DNA of 64,000 bases, from assembly GCA_905215505.1 (NCBI GenBank), contig CAJMPU010000004.1, positions 1 to 64,000 on the forward strand, read 5' to 3'. The position numbers and the translations under genes are program-made. This stretch comes from an uncultured bacterium. GTDB lineage: Bacteria; Actinomycetota; Coriobacteriia; Coriobacteriales; Coriobacteriaceae. Positions 16,209 through 26,473 of this stretch are shown here, in pieces. Numbering within the stretch: the stretch's first letter is position 1; each line of letters begins with the position of its first letter. The notes beneath the pieces are model-generated. The model saw only the letters and a list, made by a program, of their open reading frames with translations, did no database searches and was not told the origin of the DNA.

Positions 16209-18983
16209 GTGAGTCTCGGCAACAAACTATCCGATGCAAAGGTTTCCTTTGCAATCTTTAAACGCGACATCAAGCGATTGATCGTGAACCCCGTCGCCCT
16301 GGTGGTTACCCTGGGCGTGTGCGTCATTCCCTCGCTGTATGCCTGGTACAACATCGTTGCCAACTGGGATCCGTACGGAAATACCCAGGGCATTAAAATC
16401 GCCATCGCCAACAACGATCGGGGCACCCAGAACGACCTAGTGGGCGAGCTTAACGCAGGCGATAAGGTGGTCGACCGGCTCAAGGAGAACGACCAGCTTG
16501 GCTGGACCTTCGTCGGCTCGGCGGCAGATGCCAAAGAGGGCGTCGAAAGTGGCGAATACTATGCTGCCATCGTGATTCCCAAGAACTTCTCCGACAATCT
16601 CGTCTCGATGCTCGACGGCAATTACCATCAGCCGAAACTTACCTATTACGTCAACGAGAAAAAGAGCGCCATTGCGCCCAAGGTTACCGATACCGGTGCC
16701 AACACCATTGAGGAGCAGATCAACTCGGAGTTTGTCTCCACGGTGGGCGAGACCGTCGCGGGCATTGCCAAAGATGCTGGCATCGACCTTAAAGACAAGG
16801 CAACCCAGACCCAGGATTCGCTGGCGGGCTCGGTGTCCGAGGCGTCTGATACCCTGGGCGAAGTACGTGATTCCATCGGCGACATGAACACCGCCGTCGA
16901 CAAGACAAGCAGCTCGATTGTTTCGGCCGATGCTGCGTTGGCGGGCCTGCAGGGACAGACGCCTTCGCTAACGCAGGCAATCGCTCAGGGTAATGATCTG
17001 CTGGGCGAAGCTCGCACCACGGCTGGCAAGTCCATCACCTCGCTCTCCAAGGCACTTTCGGAGGGCAGCATCGTGCTGAGTAAGACATCGGCTTCTGCAA
17101 ACGCCGCGATTGGCAGACTGACCGGTACGGTTACGTCCACGACCACTCGAATCGACAACTCGCTCGAGTCTCTCCAAGCGACGATCGATCACAATAAGGC
17201 CGTTATCGGGCACTTGGAGATTCTCGTCAATGACACGTCGACAGGTTCCGAGGAAATCGACGCGCACATTGTATCGACCATCGATTTGCTTCGAGAGCAG
17301 AATGAAAAGCTTCAGAGCATCAAGGACGGTCTGTCCGCGCAATCGAGCGCCATGGCGAATGACGCCGCGGCCGTCTCGGGTGCCAGCGACGCTATCAATA
17401 ACGCCATTCAGACCGGTACGGCCAATCTCGGTCAGGCCCAGACGAATCTGGGTCAAAACGCGCTGCCGAAGGCCTCGAGCGCGCTTGACTCCTTTGCCGC
17501 CATCTCGGGTGATCTGACCGGCATTGTGTCGGGTATGACCCCCACGATAGCGAGTGCGCGCGGTACGCTGGCGCAGCTCGACGCCACGCTCAAGCAGGCG
17601 AAGACCACGCTGTCCCAAACCGACGCCTCCCTTGCCAAGGTTCAGGGCAAGCTCGCGACCGCCGCCAATGACATTGCGGCGCTGCAGACGTCTGAGTCTA
17701 TGGGCAAGTTAGCCGACCTCATGGGCGTCGACGTCAATGACGTGGCAGATTTCATGGCATCTCCGGTTGAGCTGACGTCCAAGTCAATCTATCCGGTCAA
17801 GAGCTTTGGCTCGGGCATTGCTCCCTTCTACACCAATCTGGCGCTGTGGGTAGGCGGCTATGTGCTCATCGCTATCTACAAACTCGAGGTCGACCGCGAG
17901 GGCATCGGTAGCTTTACGGCGCGTCAGGGCTACTTTGGCCGCTGGCTGCTGATGGTGATCCTGGGCGCGTTCCAGGCCATTATCGTTACGGTGGGCGACC
18001 TGGTCATTGGCGTTCAGTGCGTCAATCCGCTGCTCTTTGTGCTGGGCGGCATCGCTATCTCGTTCACCTACGTCAACATCATCTACGCGCTGTCCATCAC
18101 CTTTAAGCATATCGGTAAAGCCATTGGCGTCATCCTCGTCATTGTGCAGATCCCCGGCTCGTCGGGCATGTATCCCATCGAGATGATGCCCGGCTTCTTC
18201 CAATGGCTGCATCCGCTGCTGCCCTTCACCTATGGCATCAACCTGCTGCGCGAGACCATCGGTGGCATGTATTCGTTCAACTACTTGTTCAACCTGTGCA
18301 TCCTGGGCGTGTTCCTTATCATCGCGCTCTTTATCGGACTGCAGCTGCGCCCGTTGCTGCTCAACCTCAATCTGCTCTTTGATAAGCAGCTTTCCACGAC
18401 GGGCCTCATGATCTGCGAGTCCAACGACCTGCCGCGCCAGCGCTATTCGCTGCGCACGGCCATGCGCGTCGTGCTCGATTCCGATTCGTACCGTCGCGAG
18501 GTGCTCGACCATGCGGTCACTTTTGAGCACCGTTACCCCTACTACATCAAGGGCGGTTTTGCCGCCGTGGTGGGCGTCCAGGTCCTGCTCTTTGTGCTTT
18601 CGACGGTGCTCGATATCGACAATAACGGCAAGATCATCCTACTGGTTGTCTGGATTGTCTCGGTTATCGCCATCTGCGGCTGGCTCATTAACATCGAATA
18701 TATCCGCGCGAGCCTCAACACCCAGATGCGCATCTCGGCGCTTTCGGATGAGGATCTTCGTCGCGAGATGCGCGAGCACACGGCTGCTATCCCTGCCGCC
18801 CGTCGTATGTTTGGTCTCAACGCCAGCGAGCGGGACACCAAGGACAGCGAACAGCCCACGAGCCGTCTGCCGCATATCGGTGCGCATCGTAAGGCTCACG
18901 ATGCCGACGGCGTTGACAACGTAAACGGAAACGACAGGGACACCGCCCCGCTTGGCAAGCACTCCAAAGGAGGTGAGGCATAA
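16209..18983 (+). CDS. YhgE/Pip family membrane protein (first of tandem pair)
   Basis: About 924 aa. The family N-terminus is clear: FKRDIKRLIVNPVALVVTLGVCVIPSLYAWYNI, WDPYGNT, then an extracytoplasmic Ser/Thr/Ala-rich coiled region (residues ~150-530), and a C-terminal ABC-2-like permease segment with five or six helices. A C-terminal cytoplasmic tail of ~120 residues is extra compared with the second copy. Family members include the lactococcal phage-infection protein Pip and B. subtilis YhgE. The molecular role is not settled. Start choice is uncertain: I use GTG 16209 (AGGATGG upstream), but ATG codons at 16194 and 16173 are in frame. Confidence 0.85.
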   Translation: MSLGNKLSDAKVSFAIFKRDIKRLIVNPVALVVTLGVCVIPSLYAWYNIVANWDPYGNTQGIKIAIANNDRGTQNDLVGELNAGDKVVDRLKENDQLGWTFVGSAADAKEGVESGEYYAAIVIPKNFSDNLVSMLDGNYHQPKLTYYVNEKKSAIAPKVTDTGANTIEEQINSEFVSTVGETVAGIAKDAGIDLKDKATQTQDSLAGSVSEASDTLGEVRDSIGDMNTAVDKTSSSIVSADAALAGLQGQTPSLTQAIAQGNDLLGEARTTAGKSITSLSKALSEGSIVLSKTSASANAAIGRLTGTVTSTTTRIDNSLESLQATIDHNKAVIGHLEILVNDTSTGSEEIDAHIVSTIDLLREQNEKLQSIKDGLSAQSSAMANDAAAVSGASDAINNAIQTGTANLGQAQTNLGQNALPKASSALDSFAAISGDLTGIVSGMTPTIASARGTLAQLDATLKQAKTTLSQTDASLAKVQGKLATAANDIAALQTSESMGKLADLMGVDVNDVADFMASPVELTSKSIYPVKSFGSGIAPFYTNLALWVGGYVLIAIYKLEVDREGIGSFTARQGYFGRWLLMVILGAFQAIIVTVGDLVIGVQCVNPLLFVLGGIAISFTYVNIIYALSITFKHIGKAIGVILVIVQIPGSSGMYPIEMMPGFFQWLHPLLPFTYGINLLRETIGGMYSFNYLFNLCILGVFLIIALFIGLQLRPLLLNLNLLFDKQLSTTGLMICESNDLPRQRYSLRTAMRVVLDSDSYRREVLDHAVTFEHRYPYYIKGGFAAVVGVQVLLFVLSTVLDIDNNGKIILLVVWIVSVIAICGWLINIEYIRASLNTQMRISALSDEDLRREMREHTAAIPAARRMFGLNASERDTKDSEQPTSRLPHIGAHRKAHDADGVDNVNGNDRDTAPLGKHSKGGEA

Positions 18984-21173
18984 ATGAAGAATATCCTGCA
19001 TCTGTTTAAGCGTGATGTCCAAAATGTGTCTCACTCCGTGATCGGCATGATCGTCGTGATGGGCCTGATCATCGTGCCGTGCCTGTACGCGTGGTTTAAC
19101 ATCGCCGGAAGCTGGGATCCCTACGGCAATACCGGCAACCTTAAGATTGCAGTGGTCAACACCGACGAGGGCTACGAGAGCGATTTGATTCCCGTCGAGG
19201 TCAACGTGGGTGAAAACGTAACCGCCACCCTGCGCGGCAACGAGAACTTCGACTGGGTCGTCCTCAACGACCGCGATAAGGCGATTGAGGGCGTTAAGTC
19301 GGGCGCGTACTACGCTGCCGTCGTTATCCCTAAAACGTTTAGCGCCGACATGATGACGCTTTTCTCGACCGAGGTGAAGCACGCCGATATCGAGTTCTAT
19401 GAGAACCAGAAGGCCAACGCCATCGCACAGATCGTGACTGAAAAGGGTTCAAGCGCCGTCCAGAGTCAGGTCAACGAGACCTTTACCAAGACCATCACGA
19501 GCATCGGCCTTAAGACTGTGTCCAGCCTGCTCGACTATATGAGCACCGACCAGGTGAGCAACTTTATCGCCAATCTGTCCTCCACGCTGGGCGATTCGGT
19601 CGAGGACCTGCACGACGTTCAGGCGAGCGCAACGTCGCTCGCGGGCATGTTGAGTTCGACGTCCGATTCACTGACATCGGCGGGCGGCATGCTCAAGCAG
19701 ACGGGCACCGTTGATGAGTCGACGAAGCAGCTGATGGAGCACGCCAAGAGTGGTATTAGCGATTCCGAGGAAGCGCTGAAGGCCGCCAACGATGCCATCA
19801 ACGCCGCGATTGACGGAAGCGCGGGTTCGTTCGATAACGTGTCCGCCGCGCTTGAGAAGGCATTCGATGCCGCGAATCAGCATGTTGACCTTACGGTGTC
19901 TCAGCTCAATGAAGCCGCAGCGGCGCTCAATACGCGTGCTGACGATATCGATGCGATGGCCGATAAGCTCCGCAACCTTGCCGACCAGGTGAGTAATGAC
20001 AAGCTCAAAGACGGCCTCAAGTCCGCTGCGACGTCGCTGGGCAGAATTGCCGTGGAGTACCGCAACAATGCGAAGGACCTGACGGCGACCGCAAAGTCCC
20101 TTTCGGACAGCATGGCGGAGATTAACAACTCGCGTGCCGAGGTCGACCAGGCTATCGCCGATGCCAAGGCGGGTATCTCGGGTGCCAAGTCCGACTACGA
20201 TTCTACGTTCTCGGTTAAGGCCAAGGAGCTCAAGAAGACCATTTCGGGCGTTTTGGATTCCCTGAACGGTATCTCGGGTGACTTGGATAGCGCCGTGAGC
20301 GGTCTGGCCGACGCCTCTGGTTCGCTCGCGAAGGGTCTCTCCAAGGCTGCAAGGCTCGTCAACAAGGCTTCCGATCAGCTGGGCGAGGCGTCGGACAAGA
20401 TCAGTGCCTTTAAGGACGAGCTTGATAGTGCCCTGATGTCGGGTGACCTGGCCATGATTAAGACAATGATCGGCAGCGACCCCGAGGGCCTCGCCGCGTC
20501 GCTTTCCGGCCCTGTTGCGCTCGATCGCAAGCCGGTCTATCCGATCCGCAACTATGGCTCGGCCATGGCGCCGTTCTATACGATTTTGTCGCTGTGGGTG
20601 GGCTCGATTGTTCTGGCGGCCATGATGAAGGTCTCGGTGAACGATGAGCTCATCAACGAGCTCATCCCCGTGCGCCTGCACGAGATCTACCTGGGCCGTT
20701 ACCTGTTCTTTGGCGGTCTGGCCTTGCTGCAGGCAACGCTCGTGTGCGCGGGCGACATTCTGTTCTTTGGCATCCAGTGCGACAACCCCCTGCAGTTTGT
20801 GCTTGCCGGCTGGGTCGCGAGCCTCGTGTTCTCCAATATCGTCTACACGCTTACGGTATCGTTTGGAGATATCGGCAAGGCCCTCGCCGTCGTGCTGCTG
20901 GTCATGCAGGTCGGCGGTTCGGGCGGTACGTTCCCCATCGAGATGACCGGCCCCGTGTTTCAGGCGATCTACCCGTTCCTGCCGTTTACTCACGGCATCA
21001 ACGCCATGCACGCCGCCATGGCCGGTGCCTACCATATGGAGTACTGGATTGAGCTGGGTGTCTTGGCGAGCTACCTGATTCCGTCGCTGGCCCTGGGCGT
21101 CGTCTTCCGCCGCCCGGTCATCAAAGCCAACGACTGGATTATCGAAAAGCTTGAAAGCACGAAGCTTATTTAG
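18984..21173 (+). CDS. YhgE/Pip family membrane protein (second of tandem pair)
   Basis: 729 aa. Its ATG follows the stop codon of the first copy directly; the RBS AAAGGAGGTGAGG lies inside the end of that gene, so the two are co-translated. Same plan: N-terminal helix (MIVVMGLIIVPCLYAWFNIAG, then SWDPYGNTGNL), a long helical extracytoplasmic region with heptad-like Ala/Ser/Asp repeats (~190-490), and a six-helix ABC-2-type C-terminus. Tight pairing of two non-identical copies suggests a heteromeric complex (inference). Confidence 0.87.
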   Translation: MKNILHLFKRDVQNVSHSVIGMIVVMGLIIVPCLYAWFNIAGSWDPYGNTGNLKIAVVNTDEGYESDLIPVEVNVGENVTATLRGNENFDWVVLNDRDKAIEGVKSGAYYAAVVIPKTFSADMMTLFSTEVKHADIEFYENQKANAIAQIVTEKGSSAVQSQVNETFTKTITSIGLKTVSSLLDYMSTDQVSNFIANLSSTLGDSVEDLHDVQASATSLAGMLSSTSDSLTSAGGMLKQTGTVDESTKQLMEHAKSGISDSEEALKAANDAINAAIDGSAGSFDNVSAALEKAFDAANQHVDLTVSQLNEAAAALNTRADDIDAMADKLRNLADQVSNDKLKDGLKSAATSLGRIAVEYRNNAKDLTATAKSLSDSMAEINNSRAEVDQAIADAKAGISGAKSDYDSTFSVKAKELKKTISGVLDSLNGISGDLDSAVSGLADASGSLAKGLSKAARLVNKASDQLGEASDKISAFKDELDSALMSGDLAMIKTMIGSDPEGLAASLSGPVALDRKPVYPIRNYGSAMAPFYTILSLWVGSIVLAAMMKVSVNDELINELIPVRLHEIYLGRYLFFGGLALLQATLVCAGDILFFGIQCDNPLQFVLAGWVASLVFSNIVYTLTVSFGDIGKALAVVLLVMQVGGSGGTFPIEMTGPVFQAIYPFLPFTHGINAMHAAMAGAYHMEYWIELGVLASYLIPSLALGVVFRRPVIKANDWIIEKLESTKLI

Positions 21174-21267
21174 TGCAACAGCGTGACATTGACAAAACAT
21201 CGAGGTTCACTTTGCTGACGCTTTAGTGGGCTGGATTGCAGTGCAACGCTGGTTGTTGCTACAGTAG

Positions 21268-21305
21268 CGGGGCGTGCCGGGGGTCCGGTGCGCCCCGTTT
21301 TTATT
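21268..21305 (+). terminator. Terminator after tandem YhgE genes
   Basis: CGGGGCG/CGCCCCG arms (21268-21274, 21291-21297) followed by TTTTTATTT. Confidence 0.7.
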
Positions 21306-21373
21306 TGACCATGAGGCGGCACGCAGCCATGCGCGTGCGGACACCACGCCCAGATTGAGCGCGAGGATGCCCT

Positions 21374-22351
21374 ATGGCCCAGCATACCAGTGACAATATC
21401 GAAATGATGCCTGATAGCCCTGTTGCTCGCGAGGACCTGGGTGCGGGCGGCACCTCCCGCGGCGCCGGCGCTCGCTCGCCGCTGTTCTGGAAAGTTCTAC
21501 TGCTTTCGGTGGCGATTATCTGGGGTTACTCCTTTACCACTATGAAGGACGCGCTCGACACCATCCCGGTGTTCGAACTGCTTTACGTGCGCTTTTTGCC
21601 TGCGGCGTTGGTCATGTTTGTCATCTTCCACAAGCGCATCATCGCGCACCTCAACGCCCGCAACCTGATTGTTGGACTGGGCATGGGCGCACTTATGTGG
21701 GCCGCCTATGCTTTGCAGACGGTCGGTCTGGCTCAGACCACGGCGGGTAAGAACGCTTTTTTGACGGGCACCTATTGCATTCTGGTCCCGTTCGCGAGCT
21801 ATTTCCTAAGCGGCGAAAAACTCACTCGCTACAACTTGGGTGCCGCATTACTCTGTCTGGCGGGCATTGGCCTGGTGGCGCTCGATAGCGTCGAGTTCAA
21901 CATCGGTGATGCCATTACGCTGGCGGGTGCGGTCTTTTTCGCCATCCAGATGGCGGTGACCGCCAAATACGGTCGCAAAATGGACATCAACGTCATCACG
22001 TTTTGGATGTTTGTGGGCAACGGCGTGCTGAGCTTGGTCTCGTCGTTGCTGTTCGAGACCCAAGCACCTCTGTCCGTGTGGACGCCGAGCTTTATCGGCG
22101 TGATGGCGTTTCTCTCGGTGGGCTGCACATGCGTGGCCCTGCTCGTCCAAAACGTCGGCCTGGCGCATGTCCCGGCCTCGACGGGCTCGCTACTCCTTTC
22201 GATGGAGTCGCCTTCGGGTGTGCTGTTCTCGGTGCTGCTGATGGGGGAGGCGCTCACCTCGCGCCTGCTCGCCGGCTTCGCGCTTATCTTTCTGTCGATT
22301 ATCTTGAGCGAGACGCATTTCGACTTTTTGCGCAAAAAGCCGCGAGCGTGA
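21374..22351 (+). CDS. DMT-superfamily (EamA) transporter
   Basis: 325 aa with ten predicted membrane helices in two EamA repeats after a ~35-residue Gly/Ala/Arg-rich N-terminus. Typical patches are IIWGYSFTTMKDAL, RFLPAALVMFVIF, TTAGKNAFLTGTYCILVPF, and GSLLLSMESPSGVLFSVLLMGE near the end. Such proteins export amino acids, metabolites or drugs; no substrate can be told here. Single gene with its own terminator. Confidence 0.88.
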   Translation: MAQHTSDNIEMMPDSPVAREDLGAGGTSRGAGARSPLFWKVLLLSVAIIWGYSFTTMKDALDTIPVFELLYVRFLPAALVMFVIFHKRIIAHLNARNLIVGLGMGALMWAAYALQTVGLAQTTAGKNAFLTGTYCILVPFASYFLSGEKLTRYNLGAALLCLAGIGLVALDSVEFNIGDAITLAGAVFFAIQMAVTAKYGRKMDINVITFWMFVGNGVLSLVSSLLFETQAPLSVWTPSFIGVMAFLSVGCTCVALLVQNVGLAHVPASTGSLLLSMESPSGVLFSVLLMGEALTSRLLAGFALIFLSIILSETHFDFLRKKPRA

Positions 22352-22369
22352 TTGTAAACAACTTATTGC

Positions 22370-22397
22370 GCCGCCTCCCGGGGCGGCTTTTTTTATG
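22370..22397 (+). terminator. Terminator after EamA transporter
   Basis: GCCGCC-TCCCGG-GGCGGC hairpin followed by TTTTTTT, 19 nt after the stop. Confidence 0.85.
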
Positions 22398-22472
22398 CGT
22401 CGCCCTTAAAGTTGTATCTTGTACTTTACGCTATCAAAGTGCTTGCTGCAAAAACGTTACTGGAGGGCATCT

Positions 22473-23774
22473 ATGGCACCAGCTCTGTCCGATCTTCAAC
22501 CGCAACCAGCGCCTCAGACCACTACGGTGGCGCAGGCCGCTATCGGCAATGGCCTGGTCACAGAAGCTCAGGCGTTTGCCAATGAGCTTGCCGCATGGCG
22601 CCATGATCTCCATCAAACGCCTGAGCTCGGTAACAACGTTCCGCAGACGTCCGCGTATATCCAGGCGCGTCTGGACGAGATGGATATTCCCTATGCCGTG
22701 CTTGTTGACGGCTCCTGTGTCATCGGCCTCATCGGTGCCGGAGCGGCAGCTGCTGCTCGGGGTAACGGTACGTGTACGGACAAGCAGGCCGGTACGGTCA
22801 TCATGCTCCGTGGCGATATGGATGCCCTGCCTGTTGCCGAGGAGTCGGGAGAGCCTTTTGCCTCCATCAACGGCTGCATGCACGCATGCGGACACGATAT
22901 GCATGCGACGGCGCTGCTTGGTGCGGCGCGCCTGCTCAAGGCCCGCGAGTCCGAGCTTGTCGACGCCAATGCCACCGTCAAACTGCTGTTCCAACCGGGT
23001 GAGGAGACCTTTGAGGGCGCTCGCGCTGCCATCGCCGATGGCTTGCTCGAGAACCCGCGTCCTCAAGCGGCTTTTGCCATGCACGTTAACAGCCAATCGC
23101 CGCTCGGCCTGGTGCTCTATGGGAGTCCGGCGCTCTCGGGCGTGTACGGTTTCCGCATCACGCTGCAGGGCAAGGGCGGCCATGGCTCGAGCCCCGAGAT
23201 CTGTATCGACCCCATCACGGCGGGTGTGCATGTGCATCTGGCACTTCAGGAGCTCATCTCCCGCGAAGTGCCGGCGGCCAAGGAGGTCGCACTGACCGTG
23301 GGTAAGTTTGCCGGCGGTCAGGCCGCAAATGTCATCCCCGACACTTGTGTGCTTGAGGGGACGCTGCGTGGATTCGATGTCGAGCTCATGGAGCATCTCA
23401 AGACCCGCATCGCGGAGGTCGTCAAAGGCGTTGCCACGACCTATCGTACGCCGGCGACCCTCGAGACGCTCTCGGATGTTCCCCCGCTCGTACTCGATGA
23501 CGACATGACCCAGGCTTCGCTTGGCTACGTGGGTGCGACGCTGCCAAAGGCCGCCTTCCTGCCGCTGTTCCATGCCATGGCGAGCGAGGACTTTGCGCTT
23601 ATCTCGAGCGAGATACCGAGCGCGTACTTTACGATCGGCGCTGCTGTGACCGATACGGACGAGCATTTTGCTCAGCATCATCCCAAGGCACGCTTTAACG
23701 ATGCCGAGCTTCCCCTTGGCGCCGCGGCTTATGCCGCCGTCGCTCTCGGATACGTTGCGGACCACAAGGAGTAA
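22473..23774 (+). CDS. M20-family amidohydrolase / aminoacyl peptidase
   Basis: 433 aa metal-dependent hydrolase of the hippuricase/IAA-amino-acid hydrolase type. It shows RHDLHQTPELG, the metal-ligand segment MLRGDMDALPV, HACGHDMHATALLGAARLL, LFQPGEETFEGA, the dimerisation insert beginning KGGHGSSPE, and a late ASEDFALIS. It probably cleaves N-acyl amino acids in the cytosol. The start ATG 22473 has TGGAGGGC 4 nt upstream. The MFS gene begins 3 nt after its stop, so the pair likely imports and cleaves an acylated amino acid or small peptide (inference). Confidence 0.9.
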   Translation: MAPALSDLQPQPAPQTTTVAQAAIGNGLVTEAQAFANELAAWRHDLHQTPELGNNVPQTSAYIQARLDEMDIPYAVLVDGSCVIGLIGAGAAAAARGNGTCTDKQAGTVIMLRGDMDALPVAEESGEPFASINGCMHACGHDMHATALLGAARLLKARESELVDANATVKLLFQPGEETFEGARAAIADGLLENPRPQAAFAMHVNSQSPLGLVLYGSPALSGVYGFRITLQGKGGHGSSPEICIDPITAGVHVHLALQELISREVPAAKEVALTVGKFAGGQAANVIPDTCVLEGTLRGFDVELMEHLKTRIAEVVKGVATTYRTPATLETLSDVPPLVLDDDMTQASLGYVGATLPKAAFLPLFHAMASEDFALISSEIPSAYFTIGAAVTDTDEHFAQHHPKARFNDAELPLGAAAYAAVALGYVADHKE

Positions 23775-23777
23775 TCC

Positions 23778-25082
23778 ATGTCCCAGAAACGCAAATTCTT
23801 CCCCGGTTGGCTCGTTGTGGCCTCTGGCTTTGTCATCATGGCCACGTGTTACACGATTTTCGTTAACTGCATGAGCCTGTTTCAGCCGCTCATCGTCAGC
23901 GACTTGGGCATTTCTCTTGCGCAGTACAACATCTCCAACGCCATCTCCACCGTGGTGAGCGTTATCGGCTCACTTGTGATCGGTCATGTTGCCGATAAAG
24001 TAAGCGGTCGCGTTTTGGGCTCCCTCACTGTAATCGCCACCTCTGCCGTTCTTGCCGGCATGAGCTTTGTCGGTGAGCTGTGGCAGGTCTACGTGCTCTT
24101 TGCCATCTCGGGCTGCTTTGCCGTCGCCTCGACCCGCCTACTCATCAGCCTTGTGACCGCCAACTGGTTTACCGCCAAGCGCGGCCTTGCCATCTCCATC
24201 GCGCTTTCGGGCTCGGGCTTTGGCGGGGCCATTCTCTCGCCGATCGTGAGCTCGCTGATCGTGAGCGTTGGCTGGCGTTCCGCCTTCCTGGTGCTGGCGG
24301 CTATCTGCATGGTGACGGCGCTGCCCATCACGGCCTATTCCTTCCGCACCAAGCCTTCCGAGATCGGCCTTAAGCCGCTCGGTGAGAACCCGGGCGATCC
24401 GTCCGTCTCGACGGCTGGCGACAAGGACGAGCACACGGCGCCCGAGGTTAACGTCGGTTGGTCGCGCATCAAGAAGAGTCCGGCGTTTTGGCTGCTTATC
24501 GTCGCCTTCCTCTTTATGGGTCTCGTCAATGGCGCCATCCTGCCCAACCAAGTTACGAACATGACGAGCGTTACCGTCAACGGTGCCAAGATCGTCACGG
24601 GTGGCCACGACCCCATGTGGGCCGGTACGGTGCTTTCTGCCTACATGGTCACGGTCGTTATCGCCAAGATCTCGCTCGGTGCCATCTACGACCGCTTTGG
24701 CCTGCGCTTTGGCAATATCCTTGGCTCCGTTGCGTGTATTGTCGCCTGTGTGGCGCTGTGCTTTCCGACAACGGACCTCGGTCCTATTGTGGCCGCTGTG
24801 AGCTTTGGTATCGGAACGTGCATGGGCACCATCACGCCTACCATTGCCGCGTCCAAACAGTTTGGCATGGCCGACCTCGGCAAGGTCACGGGTACCATTA
24901 CCTCGCTCGAGATGGTCGGCGGCACCGTGGGCGCCATCGTCTCGGGCGTGTTGTTCGATGCCACGGGCTCCTTTGCGAGCACCTGGATTGTGTGCTTGGC
25001 GTGCTCCGTGGTCATGCTCGTGTTCCTGCTGGCATCCGAGCCCATTGCCGCCAAGCTGCGCGCGAGCGTGGCGGGGGAGTAG
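23778..25082 (+). CDS. MFS permease, OxlT/monocarboxylate-like
   Basis: 434 aa with twelve helices. N-terminus PGWLVVASGFVIMATCYTIFVNCMSLF, loop motif GHVADKVSGR between helices 2 and 3, ANWFTAKRGLAISIALSGSGFGGAI in helix 5, and AIYDRFGLRFGN between helices 8 and 9. The family exchanges oxalate/formate or other carboxylates, but the true substrate may be set by the co-transcribed amidohydrolase. Confidence 0.85.
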   Translation: MSQKRKFFPGWLVVASGFVIMATCYTIFVNCMSLFQPLIVSDLGISLAQYNISNAISTVVSVIGSLVIGHVADKVSGRVLGSLTVIATSAVLAGMSFVGELWQVYVLFAISGCFAVASTRLLISLVTANWFTAKRGLAISIALSGSGFGGAILSPIVSSLIVSVGWRSAFLVLAAICMVTALPITAYSFRTKPSEIGLKPLGENPGDPSVSTAGDKDEHTAPEVNVGWSRIKKSPAFWLLIVAFLFMGLVNGAILPNQVTNMTSVTVNGAKIVTGGHDPMWAGTVLSAYMVTVVIAKISLGAIYDRFGLRFGNILGSVACIVACVALCFPTTDLGPIVAAVSFGIGTCMGTITPTIAASKQFGMADLGKVTGTITSLEMVGGTVGAIVSGVLFDATGSFASTWIVCLACSVVMLVFLLASEPIAAKLRASVAGE

Positions 25083-25159
25083 ACGTCCGCCGCTGTTTGT
25101 GTTTGTGCCGTATAATGTCCACTACCTATGAAGCGATACTAAAAGAAAGGTGTTTGCCC

Positions 25160-26473
25160 ATGCAGGCACAGAAAGCGGAGGGAACCCGCGACCTTATCGG
25201 CGCCGAGATGCGCGCCTGGCAAAAGATGCAGCAGATCGCTGCCGGCGTGTTCGAGCCGTTTGGCTTTAAGCCCATCGAGACGCCCGCGATCGAGCAGGTA
25301 GACGTGTTTGTCCACGGTATCGGACAGTCGACTGACGTCGTTCGCAAGGAGATGTTCCGCGTGTTTAGCGGCGCCAATCTGGAGCGCGTCTTTACCGAGG
25401 GTACCGATATCAAGCTCAAGCCCAAGCAGCGCCTGGCCCTTCGTCCCGAGGGCACGGCCGGCGTGGTGCGCGCCGTCGTGGAGAACAACCTGGTACCCCA
25501 GGGCTCCACGCCGTTTAAGGCCTATTACGCCGAGGCCATGTTCCGCGGCGAGCGTCCCCAGAAGGGCCGCCTGCGCCAGTTCCACCAGGTGGGTATCGAG
25601 TGGCTCGGCGCTCCCGATCCGGCGGCAGACGCCGAGTGCATCATCATGCTCATGGAGTTCTACAAGCGCCTTGGTTTCGATCTTTCCAAGCTCCGTCTAC
25701 TCATTAACTCGATGGGCGATGCCCAGTGCCGTCCGGCCTATCGTGAGCAGGTCAAGCAGTTCATTCTCGATCACGCCGACGAGATGTGCGACGAGTGCCG
25801 CGAGCGCGCCGAGCTCAACCCGCTGCGCGCCTTCGACTGCAAGAACGACCATTGCCGCGAGATCATGGCCGAGGCCCCGCTGATGGGTGGCAACCTGTGC
25901 GACGAGTGTCGCGAGCACTACGAGCAGGTCAAGCGCTATCTGGATGCCGCCGGTATCGAGTATGTCGAGGATCCCACCCTGGTGCGCGGCCTGGACTACT
26001 ACACCCGCACCGTCTTTGAGGTCGAGGCCCCTGGCGCAGGCGTCGGCTCCATCGGTGGCGGCGGCCGCTACGACGGCCTGGTCGAGCTCGAGGGCGGCAA
26101 GCCCACGGCAGGCGTCGGCTTCGCTGTCGGTTTTGAGCGCGCCCTGCTGGCCCTGCAGGCCTTTGGCAGCGACCTGGGTGCCGACGAAGTCCCGTGCGTC
26201 TACGTTGCCAACGCCGGCAAGGAGCTGCGTCAGAACGTCTTTACCATTACGCAGCAGCTTCGCGCCGCGGGGATTGTGACCGAGGCCGACTATCAGGGCC
26301 GTTCGCTCAAGGCCCAGTTTAAGCAGGCCGACAAGGTGGGCGCCAAGCTCATCCTGGTCCTGGGTGACGACGAGCTTGCCGCCGGCAAGGTCAAAGTGCG
26401 CGACATGGAGAGCCACGACGAGGTTCTCGTCGATCTGACCAACGTGGTCGAGGCGGTTCGCGAGCGCCTGTAG
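25160..26473 (+). CDS. hisS: Histidyl-tRNA synthetase
   Basis: 437-aa class IIa synthetase. Motif 2 LRPEGTAGVVRAVVENNL, the histidine-specific LVRGLDYYTRTVFEV, and motif 3 region AVGFERALLAL; the C-terminal anticodon-binding domain covers ~335-437. It also has the CxxC...C...CxxC segment (about residues 210-255) seen in many bacterial HisS. I use ATG 25160 (AAAGAAAGG upstream) rather than the open frame that extends far into the preceding gene. A TATAAT at 25111-25116 is the likely -10. Confidence 0.96.
   Translation: MQAQKAEGTRDLIGAEMRAWQKMQQIAAGVFEPFGFKPIETPAIEQVDVFVHGIGQSTDVVRKEMFRVFSGANLERVFTEGTDIKLKPKQRLALRPEGTAGVVRAVVENNLVPQGSTPFKAYYAEAMFRGERPQKGRLRQFHQVGIEWLGAPDPAADAECIIMLMEFYKRLGFDLSKLRLLINSMGDAQCRPAYREQVKQFILDHADEMCDECRERAELNPLRAFDCKNDHCREIMAEAPLMGGNLCDECREHYEQVKRYLDAAGIEYVEDPTLVRGLDYYTRTVFEVEAPGAGVGSIGGGGRYDGLVELEGGKPTAGVGFAVGFERALLALQAFGSDLGADEVPCVYVANAGKELRQNVFTITQQLRAAGIVTEADYQGRSLKAQFKQADKVGAKLILVLGDDELAAGKVKVRDMESHDEVLVDLTNVVEAVRERL

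Noticed and set aside
24458..25159. Extension of hisS into the MFS gene
   Set aside because: Overlaps an intact permease; HisS similarity begins at ATG 25160.
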